NCBI GenBank assembly: GCA_016715965.1
Contig: JADJXG010000001.1
Location: forward strand, 928,501 to 992,500
Source: Saprospiraceae bacterium
GTDB taxonomy: Bacteria; Bacteroidota; Bacteroidia; Chitinophagales; Saprospiraceae
Reading direction: 5' to 3'
DNA length: 64,000 nucleotides
A program made the translations under genes and the position numbers. Shown piece by piece: positions 17,683-27,589 of the stretch. The notes beneath the pieces were generated by a model. The model saw only the letters and a list, made by a program, of their open reading frames with translations. It did no database searches and was not told where the DNA came from. Within the stretch, counting starts at the first letter, position 1. Every line of letters begins with the position of its first letter.

Positions 17683-19320
17683 TTAACACAAATATTTTCC
17701 TTCGATGGGCAATCTACGGCCCAATCCAAAAGCTTTGGAAGAAACTCGCAAAACAGGTGGTGACTGATGCCTTTTAAATTCTGCCATATTCACAAGTCTC
17801 AATGATTTGATCACCACCTCTTCCTGATATCCCATGGCCACGATTTCTTCAGGTCCCTTTTTGTTTTCAATGTACTGAAACAATATTGGATCCAGAATAG
17901 AATAATCCGGTAAGGAATCACTGTCTTTCTGTCCAGGTCTTAATTCTGCAGAAGGAGCTTTCTGAATGGAGTTCAGAGGAATTCTGATTTTATTTCTGTT
18001 GACATGATTGGCAAGTTGATACACTTCCGTTTTGTACACATCCGCCAGGACTGCGATTCCACCACAAAGATCCCCATACAAAGTACCGTAACCTACAGCC
18101 ATTTCACTTTTGTTGGTGGTGTTCAACAAGATGTATTTGAATTTATTGGAAAAAGCCATGAGCAACATGCCTCTGATTCTGGCTTGAATATTCTCTTCCG
18201 TCACATCTTCCTTCAATCCTTCAAACCAGGTCGAAAGGCTTGACTTAAAAGATTCATAATGATCTTTTATTGGAATTATTTCATGCGAAATTCCCAGATT
18301 ACGCACCAATTCCAAGGCATCATCCAGGGAGCCTCTGGAAGAATAGGGTGAGGGCATCAACAAACCCTTTACATTTTCAGGACCCAGGGCATCGGCCGCG
18401 AGTACTGCGGTCAAAGCGGAATCGATTCCACCTGATAATCCAAGAATGGCCTTTTTGAAACCCAATTTGTGAAAATATTCGCGAATGCCCATCACCAGAG
18501 CCCTGTACATTAGATCTGTTTTATCCTTGGGCTGTTCTGATTTTTTACCTCCTTTCACAACATCTTCCAAATCGTAGGTGCGAAGGCAGGCTTCAAAATA
18601 AGGCATTTCATCATAGCATTGACCATCTGGAGACATAACTACACTACCCCCATCAAAAAGAATCTCTGTTTGCCCACCATAATTATTGACATAAAACATT
18701 GGAATCTTGTATTGTTCCACATTGGCTTTAATCGTGTGTATTCGATTGGCCGGATGATCAAAACTAAATGGGGAGGCGGAAAGATTTAAAATAAAATCCG
18801 GATTCTGATTGATGACATGGTCCAAAGGACAAATGCTGTACATGGGATTGTTGTTGCCCAGATTCCAAATATCTTCACAAATGGTAATGGCAATTTTCTT
18901 CCCTTTGAAATGCACCAGACTAAATTCTCTGGCGGGTTCAAAATAGCGATATTCATCAAAAATATCATAATTTGGCAACAGCGCTTTATGGGCCAGCATC
19001 TGGATTTTTCCATTTGCTAAAAAAAAAGCAGAATTGTACAAATCCTTGCCTTCTAGGTTGGGATTGACGGTAGGTGCCCCGACCACAATGGCCAAATTAT
19101 GGCTTAGGTCACAAAGATTTTTAACCACTTCCATGGATTTTCTGATAAAATCTCTGAATTCCAAAAAATCCCTTGGTGGGTATCCACAAGTTGCCAACTC
19201 GCTAAAACAAATCAGATCTGATTCTTCCTTCAAGGCAGTCAGGATTGCATCTTTCATGAGTTGCAAATTGCCATCAAAATCACCTATTCTGAAATTGAGT
19301 TGGGCCAAGGTAATTCGCAT
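17683..19320 (-). CDS. nadE: Glutamine-dependent NAD+ synthase
   Basis: 545 aa, two domains. The N-terminal nitrilase-type glutaminase has its catalytic triad visible: Glu41 in FSELATCGYPPRD, Lys112 in HKALLPNYDIF, and Cys148 in ITICEDIW. The C-terminal synthetase has the PP-loop GLSGGIDS (about 294-301), plus NTTNKSEMAVGYGTLYGD and PSAELRPGQKDSDSLPDY. It catalyses the last step of NAD synthesis, using glutamine as nitrogen source. The start ATG at 19320 fits the family N-terminus (ITLAQLNFRIGDF) and has a promoter box 18 nt upstream. Confidence 0.97.
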   Translation of the reverse strand: MRITLAQLNFRIGDFDGNLQLMKDAILTALKEESDLICFSELATCGYPPRDFLEFRDFIRKSMEVVKNLCDLSHNLAIVVGAPTVNPNLEGKDLYNSAFFLANGKIQMLAHKALLPNYDIFDEYRYFEPAREFSLVHFKGKKIAITICEDIWNLGNNNPMYSICPLDHVINQNPDFILNLSASPFSFDHPANRIHTIKANVEQYKIPMFYVNNYGGQTEILFDGGSVVMSPDGQCYDEMPYFEACLRTYDLEDVVKGGKKSEQPKDKTDLMYRALVMGIREYFHKLGFKKAILGLSGGIDSALTAVLAADALGPENVKGLLMPSPYSSRGSLDDALELVRNLGISHEIIPIKDHYESFKSSLSTWFEGLKEDVTEENIQARIRGMLLMAFSNKFKYILLNTTNKSEMAVGYGTLYGDLCGGIAVLADVYKTEVYQLANHVNRNKIRIPLNSIQKAPSAELRPGQKDSDSLPDYSILDPILFQYIENKKGPEEIVAMGYQEEVVIKSLRLVNMAEFKRHQSPPVLRVSSKAFGLGRRLPIEGKYLC

Positions 19321-19338
19321 GCCATCGGGTTATACTGG

Positions 19339-19346
19339 CAAAGATA
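19339..19346 (-). promoter_or_regulatory. nadE promoter -7 box
   Basis: TATCTTTG on the minus strand fits TAnnTTTG and ends 18 nt before the nadE ATG. Confidence 0.55.
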
Positions 19347-19460
19347 GTCAAACGGAATTATAAGCAGCTATCTAAAAAATATCGCAACCATCGAACCATT
19401 TCTATTGATAAGAATAAAATTATCCCTGCTTATTATAGCAAACAATCGCGCGCAAGGAGT

Positions 19461-19468
19461 TAATTTTG
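19461..19468 (+). promoter_or_regulatory. dnaX promoter -7 box
   Basis: TAATTTTG fits the consensus and ends 10 nt before the dnaX ATG, implying a leader of only a few nucleotides. Confidence 0.6.
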
Positions 19469-19478
19469 GGCCTGCTCT

Positions 19479-21233
19479 ATGGAAGGATTTTTAGTATCAG
19501 CCAGAAAATACAGACCTCTCAAGTGGTCTGATGTCATCGGTCAGGAACATATTTCCCGGACCCTTAAAAACGCATTGTCCAAATCACAGGTCGCTCATGC
19601 CTTTTTGTTTACAGGACCCAGAGGCGTGGGAAAGACCACCTGCGCAAGAATTCTGGCCAGGGTATTGAACTGTGAAAATCCGTCAGCAGATTGGGAGTCA
19701 TGCAATGAATGTGTGACATGCAAAGCTTTTCAAGAGAATAACTCATTCAACATCATTGAACTGGATGCAGCATCCAACAATGGAGTGGACGATATGCGTT
19801 CGCTGGTGGAGCAAGTGAGGTATCAACCCCAATATGGTAAATACAAGATTTACATCATTGATGAGGTGCACATGTTGACCACGGCCGCTTTCAATGCATT
19901 TCTTAAAACCCTTGAAGAGCCACCCCCTTATGCCAAATTTATTCTGGCGACTACCGAAAAGCACAAGATCATTCCAACCATCTTAAGCAGATGTCAGGTT
20001 TATGACTTCAGGAGAATCCAAGTCAAAGACATCATCGCGCAACTTCTAAAAATTTGTGAAACAGAGGGTATTACTGCGGAAACCGAGGCGCTTTATCTGA
20101 TCGCGCAAAAAGCAGATGGGGCCATGAGGGATGCTCTATCCATTTTTGACAGAATGACAAGCTTTGGTGGTAAAACATTGAGTTATCAGGATGTGCTGGA
20201 TAATCTGAATGTTCTGGATCAGGATTATTTTTTCCGATTTTATGATGCATTTATTGGTGAAAACACAAACCAGGCATTGCTTTTGTTTGATGAGATTCTC
20301 AGGCTTGGTTTTGACCCTGAAGTATTGCTGGAAGGACTCGGCTCCCATGCGCGAAATCTGCTTGTTTGTCAGGACGATCAACTGATGACCCTTTACGATG
20401 GCAGTGAAGAATCCAAACAGCGGCTTTTCGAACAGGGAAAAATTTGCAATGATTCTTTTTTAATGACTTGTCTTGGGATGATCAATGAAGCAGAGATCAA
20501 TCTCAGCCTTTCCCGCAACAAAAGATTACATATTGAAATATTGCTGGCCAGGATTTGTCAAATGCAGCGTTTCGAAAAAATCGAAGTAAACCCAATTCCT
20601 GCCTTTGACCTTGAAAAAAAAACTCATGATCCCAACCATGGTGTAGTTCAAGAGCCTTTGCCTCCTTTGTCTTCAAGCATTTCGACCATCCAGGAAAGCA
20701 ATTCTACTCCAACAACACCTCCAAAGATTGAGCATGGTCAAAAAACAAATCAAAATAAAGATACTTCCTCTCTCGGACTCATTCCAAAACTGGGTAGCAT
20801 CCATCAATTAAAAGAAAAGATAGCCAAAGAAGAAAAAGAAAAAGCAGAAAACAAAAAAGAATTCAATGCTGAAAACGTCGATATTTTTTGGCAAAATTGC
20901 ATTTCAGAACAAAAATCAAGTTCGCTACTTGTCTATATGAAACAAGCGAAAGTAATGACAGATCAACTGTCCATTCGATTTTTGGTAGGATCTGTTTTGT
21001 CACAGGAAGCCCTGCGAAAAGAAATTCAGCTGGAGCAAAAAATCAGCGATTTTTTTAAAGAGAAAGACATCAAGGTATCGGTGGAAATCGATCCTGAAAT
21101 GGCTCAAAGAGAAGAAATGACCAAGCCTAAAAAATTGCTTACTGCCAAAGAAAAACTGGAGCTGATGGTCAATGCAAATCCCCTGGTTGAAGAAACGATC
21201 AAAATGTTTGAACTTAGATTGGATGAGGACTAA
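19479..21233 (+). CDS. dnaX: DNA polymerase III subunit gamma/tau
   Basis: Clamp-loader ATPase, 584 aa. The start is family-typical (SARKYRPLKWSDVIGQEHI). Walker A is GPRGVGKT (residues 46-53). Zinc-binding cysteines are at about 65, 75, 78 and 81. Walker B is IIDEVH (126-131), and sensor 1 is LATTEKHKI. After about residue 370 comes a polar Pro/Ser/Lys-rich linker and a shorter C-terminal domain, as in other Bacteroidota. I saw no obvious slippery frameshift site for making a short gamma form. Confidence 0.96.
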   Translation: MEGFLVSARKYRPLKWSDVIGQEHISRTLKNALSKSQVAHAFLFTGPRGVGKTTCARILARVLNCENPSADWESCNECVTCKAFQENNSFNIIELDAASNNGVDDMRSLVEQVRYQPQYGKYKIYIIDEVHMLTTAAFNAFLKTLEEPPPYAKFILATTEKHKIIPTILSRCQVYDFRRIQVKDIIAQLLKICETEGITAETEALYLIAQKADGAMRDALSIFDRMTSFGGKTLSYQDVLDNLNVLDQDYFFRFYDAFIGENTNQALLLFDEILRLGFDPEVLLEGLGSHARNLLVCQDDQLMTLYDGSEESKQRLFEQGKICNDSFLMTCLGMINEAEINLSLSRNKRLHIEILLARICQMQRFEKIEVNPIPAFDLEKKTHDPNHGVVQEPLPPLSSSISTIQESNSTPTTPPKIEHGQKTNQNKDTSSLGLIPKLGSIHQLKEKIAKEEKEKAENKKEFNAENVDIFWQNCISEQKSSSLLVYMKQAKVMTDQLSIRFLVGSVLSQEALRKEIQLEQKISDFFKEKDIKVSVEIDPEMAQREEMTKPKKLLTAKEKLELMVNANPLVEETIKMFELRLDED

Positions 21234-21313
21234 TCTGGATGTCAACATTTTCATTTTTTCATAACCTTTATTTTAAAATGGTAGCTGTATTAGAAAAAAC
21301 AAATTCATTTTGA

Positions 21314-21790
21314 ATGCATCAAGTTTCGTTGTATTGTAAACCATTTGAGCAATTAAGTCCTTCAGAATTGTACAAAATCCTTCAACTAAGGACACAGGTT
21401 TTTGTAATTGAGCAAAATTGCATTTATCTGGATTTGGATGACAAAGATCAATTATCATCCCATGTATGGCTTGCCGGGAAGGATGGTCAAATATTGGCAT
21501 ACGGACGCGTGATCCCTCCCGGGGTTTCTTATGAAGAATATGCATCTATCGGTAGAATTGCATCTGCTTTACCCACCAGAAGAGAGGGCTGGGGTCGCAA
21601 AATTTGTAAGGAATGCCTTAGTGAAACTGAAAAACAGTTTCCCGGAATTCCCATAAAAATTTCTGCACAATCGTATTTGATACCTTTTTATGAGTCTTTT
21701 GGATTTGTTGCAAAAGGGGAAGATTATTTGGAGGACAATATACCACATCGCGCCATGGTCAGAAAATCTTTGCCGCCATCTGTCGGATAG
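21314..21790 (+). CDS. ElaA-type GNAT N-acetyltransferase
   Basis: 158 aa. It opens with the ElaA pattern: LSPSELYKILQLRTQVFVIEQNCIYLDLDDKDQ with a following HVW. The acetyl-CoA loop region is IGRIASALPTRREGWGRKI, and the C-terminus is IPFYESFGFVAKGEDYLEDNIPH. The substrate of ElaA is not known. It is a stand-alone gene between dnaX and the sugar-nucleotide genes. Confidence 0.85.
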   Translation: MHQVSLYCKPFEQLSPSELYKILQLRTQVFVIEQNCIYLDLDDKDQLSSHVWLAGKDGQILAYGRVIPPGVSYEEYASIGRIASALPTRREGWGRKICKECLSETEKQFPGIPIKISAQSYLIPFYESFGFVAKGEDYLEDNIPHRAMVRKSLPPSVG

Positions 21791-21845
21791 CAAATTAATA
21801 TTTAATATATTCAACCTTGATTTTCAAGATTTCATAACTTTTTAT

Positions 21846-21853
21846 TAGCTTTG
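21846..21853 (+). promoter_or_regulatory. Promoter -7 box of the UXS gene
   Basis: TAGCTTTG fits TAnnTTTG and ends 8 nt before the ATG at 21862. The mRNA would again be almost leaderless. Confidence 0.6.
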
Positions 21854-21861
21854 CGCTCAAT

Positions 21862-22815
21862 ATGTCATTCAAGGGTCGAATATTAATTACCGGTGCTGCC
21901 GGCTTTATTGGATCACATCTGTGTGATCGCTTTTTAGCTGAAGGCTACCAAGTGGTGGGGATGGATAATTTGCTAACCGGAAATCTCGATAACATCGATC
22001 ACTTGTTCAAAGAAAAAGCTTTTGAGTTTTACCACCACGATGTGAGTAAGTTTGTTTTTGTACCCGGGCATTTGGACTATATTTTGCATTTTGCATCTCC
22101 GGCATCCCCCATCGATTATTTAAAAATGCCCATCCAAACTCTTAAGGTAGGTTCTTTGGGCACCCACAATTTATTGGGTTTGGCAAAAGGAAAATCAGCC
22201 AGAATTCTTATAGCATCTACTTCGGAAGTATATGGTGATCCTTTGGAGCATCCACAAAAAGAATCCTATTGGGGAAATGTAAATCCCATTGGTCCAAGAG
22301 GCGTGTACGATGAGGCGAAAAGATTTCAAGAAGCAATTACCATGGCATATCATCGATACCATGGACTTCAGGTTAGAATTGTCAGAATATTTAATACGTA
22401 CGGACCAAGAATGCGGGTTGAAGATGGAAGAGTCCTTCCCGCTTTTTTCTCCCAGGCAATCAAAGGTGAAGGTTTAACTGTTTTTGGTGATGGAAGTCAG
22501 ACAAGATCCTTTTGTTATGTGGACGACTTGGTAGAAGGTATTGTCAGATTGCTTTTTAGCAATTATCATTTGCCCGTTAATCTTGGAAATCCACAGGAAA
22601 TCACCGTATTGGATTTTGCCAAAGAAATTATCCAATTGGTTGGAAATCCAAAAGCCCACATTGTTTATCAATCACTCCCGGAAGACGATCCGAAGCAAAG
22701 GCAACCCGACATCAGCCTTGCGAAAAATATCCTTGGATGGGCCCCCAAGTTTGATAGAAAGGAAGGTTTGCGTTTGACTTACGAATATTTTAAAAAAGTT
22801 GTACAAGCGAAATGA
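21862..22815 (+). CDS. UDP-glucuronate decarboxylase (UDP-xylose synthase) family
   Basis: 317 aa short-chain dehydrogenase. The NAD loop is [43 protein letters not shown] (catalytic Tyr-x3-Lys) and FNTYGPRM are specific to the UXS branch. It converts UDP-glucuronate to UDP-xylose for glycan synthesis. It overlaps the following dehydratase gene by 4 bp (ATGA), so the two are coupled. Related SDR enzymes could act on another nucleotide sugar. Confidence 0.88.
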   Translation: MSFKGRILITGAAGFIGSHLCDRFLAEGYQVVGMDNLLTGNLDNIDHLFKEKAFEFYHHDVSKFVFVPGHLDYILHFASPASPIDYLKMPIQTLKVGSLGTHNLLGLAKGKSARILIASTSEVYGDPLEHPQKESYWGNVNPIGPRGVYDEAKRFQEAITMAYHRYHGLQVRIVRIFNTYGPRMRVEDGRVLPAFFSQAIKGEGLTVFGDGSQTRSFCYVDDLVEGIVRLLFSNYHLPVNLGNPQEITVLDFAKEIIQLVGNPKAHIVYQSLPEDDPKQRQPDISLAKNILGWAPKFDRKEGLRLTYEYFKKVVQAK

Positions 22816-23876
22816 ATCAAAATATTGAAAAAAGAATTCTGATTACTGGTGGTGCCGGTTTTATAGGTTCCCATCTGGTAAGAAGATTGGTCCATCAATA
22901 TCCAATGTACAAGATAATCAATTTGGATGCCCTCACCTATGCAGGAAATCTTGCCAATTTGAAAGACATTGAATCAAATTCCAATTACAAGTTTATTTTG
23001 GGAGATATAAGGGATATTGGTTTTATCAAAAACGTTTATCTCAAAGAAGGCATCACTGATATCATACATCTTGCGGCAGAATCTCATGTTGATCGCTCCA
23101 TCTCTGATCCATCCTCTTTTGTCCAAACCAATGTATTGGGTACAGCCAATTTGCTGATCGCTTCCATCGATGCCTGGAAGGAGAACTATCCTGCACATAG
23201 ATTTCATCATGTGAGCACAGACGAAGTTTTTGGCTCTTTGGGTCCTGAAGGTAAATTTACAGAAACAACTCCATACGATCCCCGCTCGCCTTATTCCGCC
23301 TCAAAAGCCGGATCAGATCATCTGGTAAGGGCTTTTGGTCACACCTTTGGTCTAAATACAGTCATTACCAACTGTTCCAATAATTATGGGCCGAATCAAT
23401 TTCCAGAAAAATTAATGCCTCTCATCATTAGAAACATTATTTTATCAAAACCACTTCCGGTCTATGGCAAAGGCGAAAACATCCGCGATTGGTTGTGGGT
23501 AGAAGATCACACCGAAGCCATCGATCTTGTTTTTCACAAAGGTATTTCTGGACAGACTTACAATATCGGAGGTAACTCAGAAATGAAAAATATTGACATT
23601 GTAATGACTTTGTGTGAATTGGGCGATGAACTGCTCCAAAGAGTTCCCGGAACTTCAAAACAGCTTATTCAATTTGTCAATGACCGACCTGGCCATGACA
23701 TGAGATACGCCATTGACATCTCAAAAATAAAAAATCAACTAGGCTGGAATCCAAAAATAGAAATAAAACTTGGGCTTCGAAAAACTTTTCTATGGTACCT
23801 GAACAACAATGATTGGTTGGATTCGGTCACAAGTGGTGACTATATGGAATTTTATAAAAAACATTACTCAATTTAA
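22812..23876 (+). CDS. rfbB: dTDP-glucose 4,6-dehydratase
   Basis: 354 aa, the usual length. GGAGFIGSH is near residue 13. [35 protein letters not shown] (catalytic Tyr/Lys) and [20 protein letters not shown] are the RmlB diagnostic motifs. It makes dTDP-4-keto-6-deoxyglucose, the precursor of rhamnose and other deoxysugars. No rmlA, rmlC or rmlD is in the window, so the rest of the pathway must be elsewhere. Coupled to UXS upstream and followed after 10 nt by the export protein. Confidence 0.92.
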   Translation: MNQNIEKRILITGGAGFIGSHLVRRLVHQYPMYKIINLDALTYAGNLANLKDIESNSNYKFILGDIRDIGFIKNVYLKEGITDIIHLAAESHVDRSISDPSSFVQTNVLGTANLLIASIDAWKENYPAHRFHHVSTDEVFGSLGPEGKFTETTPYDPRSPYSASKAGSDHLVRAFGHTFGLNTVITNCSNNYGPNQFPEKLMPLIIRNIILSKPLPVYGKGENIRDWLWVEDHTEAIDLVFHKGISGQTYNIGGNSEMKNIDIVMTLCELGDELLQRVPGTSKQLIQFVNDRPGHDMRYAIDISKIKNQLGWNPKIEIKLGLRKTFLWYLNNNDWLDSVTSGDYMEFYKKHYSI

Positions 23877-23886
23877 ATTTTCGTTC

Positions 23887-26604
23887 ATGAAAACATGGAT
23901 GATTTTGCTGTTTTTTCTCCCATTCATACCAGTTGTACCCAATTTTGCACAAGGTATTCCAATGAATTCTCTGGAACAAAAAGCCATCGCCAGACTAAAT
24001 GAAAAAGGAATATCGCTGGATGAATTCAAAGAAAGATTATTGTCCAAAGGATTGGATTATGAGCAATTATCAAAACTTGATCCAAGCGAATTTCAAAATT
24101 ATGAGCAAGAAATTAATCAAGTGATTCTTGAACTTGAATCGGAACACAAGCTGATTGAAAAGCGCAAAGCTCCTTCCGCCATCGCTCAAAAACCGATAGA
24201 TCCTGTTGAGTCAAGTGAGCTAAGTAAAAGTGAAAAAAAAGAAGTCGGGTCCAATGTTAGAAAGGACAGCATCATTTTTCAGGACAGTATTTCAAAAATT
24301 TGGGGTCATCACTTATTTCATCCTGTAAACGATGCAAATTTCATACATGCTACCAATGAAAAGGTGCCGGATCACTATATCCTCGGTCCAGGTGACAAGG
24401 TAACGATCAACATTTGGGGAATCAGTCAGCTCAATGAGGTGTATGAGATAGGTCAGGATGGTTACATCAATCCTACCAGAATGCCAAGACTATTTTTAAA
24501 AGGCTTGAATCTTGAAAAAGCCAAAAAAGTGGCTGCTTCCGGATTCAGAAATTTTTACCAGTTTAAGGACAACCAATTTGATTTGAGTTTAAATGCATCC
24601 CGCGTGATACAGGTCAACATCATTGGAGAAGTGAAAAAACCGGGTGCCTATAATTTGTTGGCAAAAAATCATGCGGTCAACGCACTTTTTAAAGCCGGTG
24701 GGATTAGTCACATAGGATCCGTAAGGAATATAAAAATACTTAGGAAAGGTAAAGAAATTCATTTGGATTTGTACAAATATCTGACCGATCCATCCGTAGA
24801 AAAAGATTTTTACTTAGAGGAAAATGACTACATTTTGGTGCCTGTGATATCAAAGATTGTCGGGATCATGGGTGCGGTTAACAGACCTGCTTACTATGAA
24901 TTAAAGAAAGAGGAAGACCTTGTTCAATTGATTCAATTGTCGGGTGGTTTGAAGGAAAATGCGGTCAAAAAATCCATGCAAATTGACAGGTTTGATCTGG
25001 ATAAAAAGATCCGTTTGGAGGCTCCATATTCTGAGATAATAAGCTTGAACAAAAAATTTCCGTTGGTACATGGCGATCTCATAACTGTTGCAGAAATTAA
25101 AAATTTGACCGAAAATTATGTGAAAGTAAGTGGCGCTGTCAGGGCTGAAATGTCATTTGGTTTTCAAAATGGCTGGAAAGTCTCTGACCTTTTAGCGAAA
25201 ATTGAACCAACTTCACAAGCAGATTTTAAGAATAGTTATCTCCTCAGATACAATCCCGACAATTCTGTTTTCCTTATACCTGTTAGACTGGAGGAAATCA
25301 GAGATGGCAAATCTGCATTTGATGTTACGCTCAAATCCGGTGATGAGTTGGTTTTGAAAAAATTGGAAGAATTCACTGACAAAAGTTTTGTCCATACATC
25401 CGGCGCCATTCGAAATCCGGGAAAATATGACATTGACGCCAATGGATTAACGACGGTAAATGATTTACTGACCTTATCCGGTGGAATAAAAGATAATGCA
25501 TGGAAATATGCCTATTTGTTCAGAGTGGATTCTGTCAATAGAACCAGATCAGAAATTATAAGAATCGATCTGCAAAAATTGAATCAAAAAGATCAAAATC
25601 CAATCCTGCACAAGTTTGACTCATTGGTAGTTTTAACAGAAGAAGGGTTCAGCTTAAATGCCTTTGTAGACATTTCCGGTGCGGTCAAGAAACCCGGAAG
25701 GTACAAATTTGCCAAAGGAATGTCGAGCTTTGATCTCATATCCTTGGCACAAGGATTTACTTACGATGCAGCACCCAGAAACATTGAAATTTTCAGAGTC
25801 ATCATGACCGATGGAAGTCCCACCAAAACAATGGTGATTAACTCACAAACCGAAAGAAACCTATCAAATCCTTCCACCGGGACAATATTAGAACCTTTTG
25901 ATTTTGTGGTAGTGAGAAGTCAACCACTTTTTACCTTCCAAAATATGATCAGGATAGATGGAGAAGTGCTCTTTCCGGGTGAATATGCATTGCTGAAGCC
26001 CAATGAAAAAGTCAGCGATGTCATCCGGAGAGCAGGAGGACTTACGCCAGAAGCATTTACCCAGGGCGCCACACTTTTTAGAACTGAAGAGGAAACCGGC
26101 TATGTAGTCATGGACATGGATCATGCCCTCGAAAATTATATGTCCAGATACAATTTTATTTTAAAAAATGGAGATGTGATTTCAATACCCAAGCAAAAAG
26201 ATCTGGTGAGAATCGCAGGTGAAACCAATGTCCGTAATTTTTATCCCGACAAAATGATTGCATCTGACCAATCGATTGCTGTCGCGTACCACCAAAATAA
26301 AAGAGCCAAATACTATATCAACAAATATGGAGCAGGTGTCAATGAACAGGGTGATCTCAATAGAATAACCGTCGAACATGCCAATGGAAGAGTAGAGAAA
26401 ACAAGAAAGTTCCTCTTCGTAAGATTTACACCAAGGGTGCACAAAGGTTCTGTCATACTGGTGGGTCCTAAACCCATTAAAAAGGAAAAGGCAAGAAAAG
26501 AAAAAAATGAAGCCGTCGATTGGGAAAAAGTATTGACCAAAACATTGACAGCCACAACAGCCATCTTTACCATGGTTTTGACTTACAATAGTATTGTAAA
26601 ATAA
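23887..26604 (+). CDS. SLBB-domain polysaccharide export protein (Wza-like)
   Basis: 905 aa. A signal peptide (TWMILLFFLPFIPVVPNFAQG) is followed by a helical and acidic/basic spacer. The polysaccharide export domain starts near DHYILGPGDKVTINIWG (about residues 163-179). At least five SLBB modules follow, each of the type VxIxGxVxxPGxY, for example VNIIGEVKKPGAYNL, VHTSGAIRNPGKYDI and VDISGAVKKPGRYKF. The C-terminus ends in a short hydrophobic segment (TTAIFTMVLTYNSIV). Likely an outer-membrane or periplasmic exit duct for capsule or exopolysaccharide. The long multi-SLBB form is common in Bacteroidota. No Wzc-type kinase is adjacent. The frame is open upstream to 23809, but the signal peptide begins at 23887. 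Confidence 0.88.
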   Translation: MKTWMILLFFLPFIPVVPNFAQGIPMNSLEQKAIARLNEKGISLDEFKERLLSKGLDYEQLSKLDPSEFQNYEQEINQVILELESEHKLIEKRKAPSAIAQKPIDPVESSELSKSEKKEVGSNVRKDSIIFQDSISKIWGHHLFHPVNDANFIHATNEKVPDHYILGPGDKVTINIWGISQLNEVYEIGQDGYINPTRMPRLFLKGLNLEKAKKVAASGFRNFYQFKDNQFDLSLNASRVIQVNIIGEVKKPGAYNLLAKNHAVNALFKAGGISHIGSVRNIKILRKGKEIHLDLYKYLTDPSVEKDFYLEENDYILVPVISKIVGIMGAVNRPAYYELKKEEDLVQLIQLSGGLKENAVKKSMQIDRFDLDKKIRLEAPYSEIISLNKKFPLVHGDLITVAEIKNLTENYVKVSGAVRAEMSFGFQNGWKVSDLLAKIEPTSQADFKNSYLLRYNPDNSVFLIPVRLEEIRDGKSAFDVTLKSGDELVLKKLEEFTDKSFVHTSGAIRNPGKYDIDANGLTTVNDLLTLSGGIKDNAWKYAYLFRVDSVNRTRSEIIRIDLQKLNQKDQNPILHKFDSLVVLTEEGFSLNAFVDISGAVKKPGRYKFAKGMSSFDLISLAQGFTYDAAPRNIEIFRVIMTDGSPTKTMVINSQTERNLSNPSTGTILEPFDFVVVRSQPLFTFQNMIRIDGEVLFPGEYALLKPNEKVSDVIRRAGGLTPEAFTQGATLFRTEEETGYVVMDMDHALENYMSRYNFILKNGDVISIPKQKDLVRIAGETNVRNFYPDKMIASDQSIAVAYHQNKRAKYYINKYGAGVNEQGDLNRITVEHANGRVEKTRKFLFVRFTPRVHKGSVILVGPKPIKKEKARKEKNEAVDWEKVLTKTLTATTAIFTMVLTYNSIVK

Positions 26605-26617
26605 TTCTATAAGATTC

Positions 26618-27517
26618 TCAAACTATTTTTTCAATCTCCCTCAGAGATGTTTGAAAATAATCCCCGCTTAGAACAGGTCCGTGGTGGTATTTTCGATACC
26701 AGGTCAATTGCCGCTTTGCATAATTTCTGGTGTGCTGTTTTATTTTAACAATGGCTTCATCCAAGGTCCATTCACCTTTTAGGTGCTTTATTATTTCAGA
26801 ATATCCCACCGTATTCATGGAGGAATGGTTCCAGTATTTCTCTAGTCGTGAAGTCTCGTCCAATAATCCCCGGTCGATCATCATCTCCACCCGTTTGTTG
26901 ATTCTTTCATAAAGGAGTTCTCTCTTCTGTTCCATCAAAAAATGTACAATATTGAAATCCGGGGTGACCGTCTTTGCTTTTAAAAAACTGGAAAATGTTC
27001 TACCCGTGGAATGAATCACGGACAAAGCCCTGATCAAACGCTGTGGATTTCTCAAATCTACTTTGGCAGCATATTCAGGATCCAATTTTTGCAATTCATC
27101 CGAGAGATGACCCACACCTTCCACTTTCATTCTTTCATTCAAATGAAATAGGACTGAGGAATCAATTTCAGGAAAGGGATCCAAACCCTCCATCAAAGCC
27201 TTCACATAAAATCCTGTCCCTCCGGTCAGGAAAACAAGATCATTTTTTTGAAACAATTCCTTCAGTATTCCATTGGCATCGGTCAGGTATTGTCCGACAC
27301 TGTATTTGCATTCAATACCGACGTGGCCAATTAAATAATGCGGAACTCTCTCCAACATCCATGGGTCCGGTTTGGCAGTGCCTATGTCCAGCCTTTGGTA
27401 GACCTGACGACTATCAGCAGAAACAATGGAGGTTTGAAATTTGGAAGCCAACTCAAAAGCCAGTTGTGATTTGCCGGACGCTGTTGGCCCAGAAAGAATA
27501 ATCAGGGTTTTAGACAT
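26618..27517 (-). CDS. miaA: tRNA dimethylallyltransferase
   Basis: Adds the dimethylallyl group to A37 of tRNAs that read codons starting with U; 299 aa. The P-loop is GPTASGKSQLAF near the N-terminus. SADSRQVYQRLDIGTAKP, FLTGGTGFYVKAL and RNPQRLIRAL are all family motifs. The C-terminus has the RNYAKRQLTWYRK segment. The ATG at 27517 is preferred over an upstream one at 27529 because the protein normally begins just before LIILSG. Confidence 0.95.
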   Translation of the reverse strand: MSKTLIILSGPTASGKSQLAFELASKFQTSIVSADSRQVYQRLDIGTAKPDPWMLERVPHYLIGHVGIECKYSVGQYLTDANGILKELFQKNDLVFLTGGTGFYVKALMEGLDPFPEIDSSVLFHLNERMKVEGVGHLSDELQKLDPEYAAKVDLRNPQRLIRALSVIHSTGRTFSSFLKAKTVTPDFNIVHFLMEQKRELLYERINKRVEMMIDRGLLDETSRLEKYWNHSSMNTVGYSEIIKHLKGEWTLDEAIVKIKQHTRNYAKRQLTWYRKYHHGPVLSGDYFQTSLREIEKIV

Positions 27518-27563
27518 TGATAAAAACAACCAAAGCTTTTATTTCAATTCACTTAAGTCAGAG

Positions 27564-27582
27564 CAAAATTAGTGTAATTTTG
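27564..27582. promoter_or_regulatory. Back-to-back divergent promoters of miaA and the acyltransferase
   Basis: CAAAATTA (27564-27571, a minus-strand TAATTTTG facing miaA), the spacer GTG, and TAATTTTG (27575-27582, facing the acyltransferase) form a perfect inverted repeat of two -7 boxes. The plus-strand box ends 7 nt before its ATG; the minus-strand box is 46 nt from the miaA ATG. Confidence 0.6.
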
Positions 27583-27589
27583 CGGCCAG

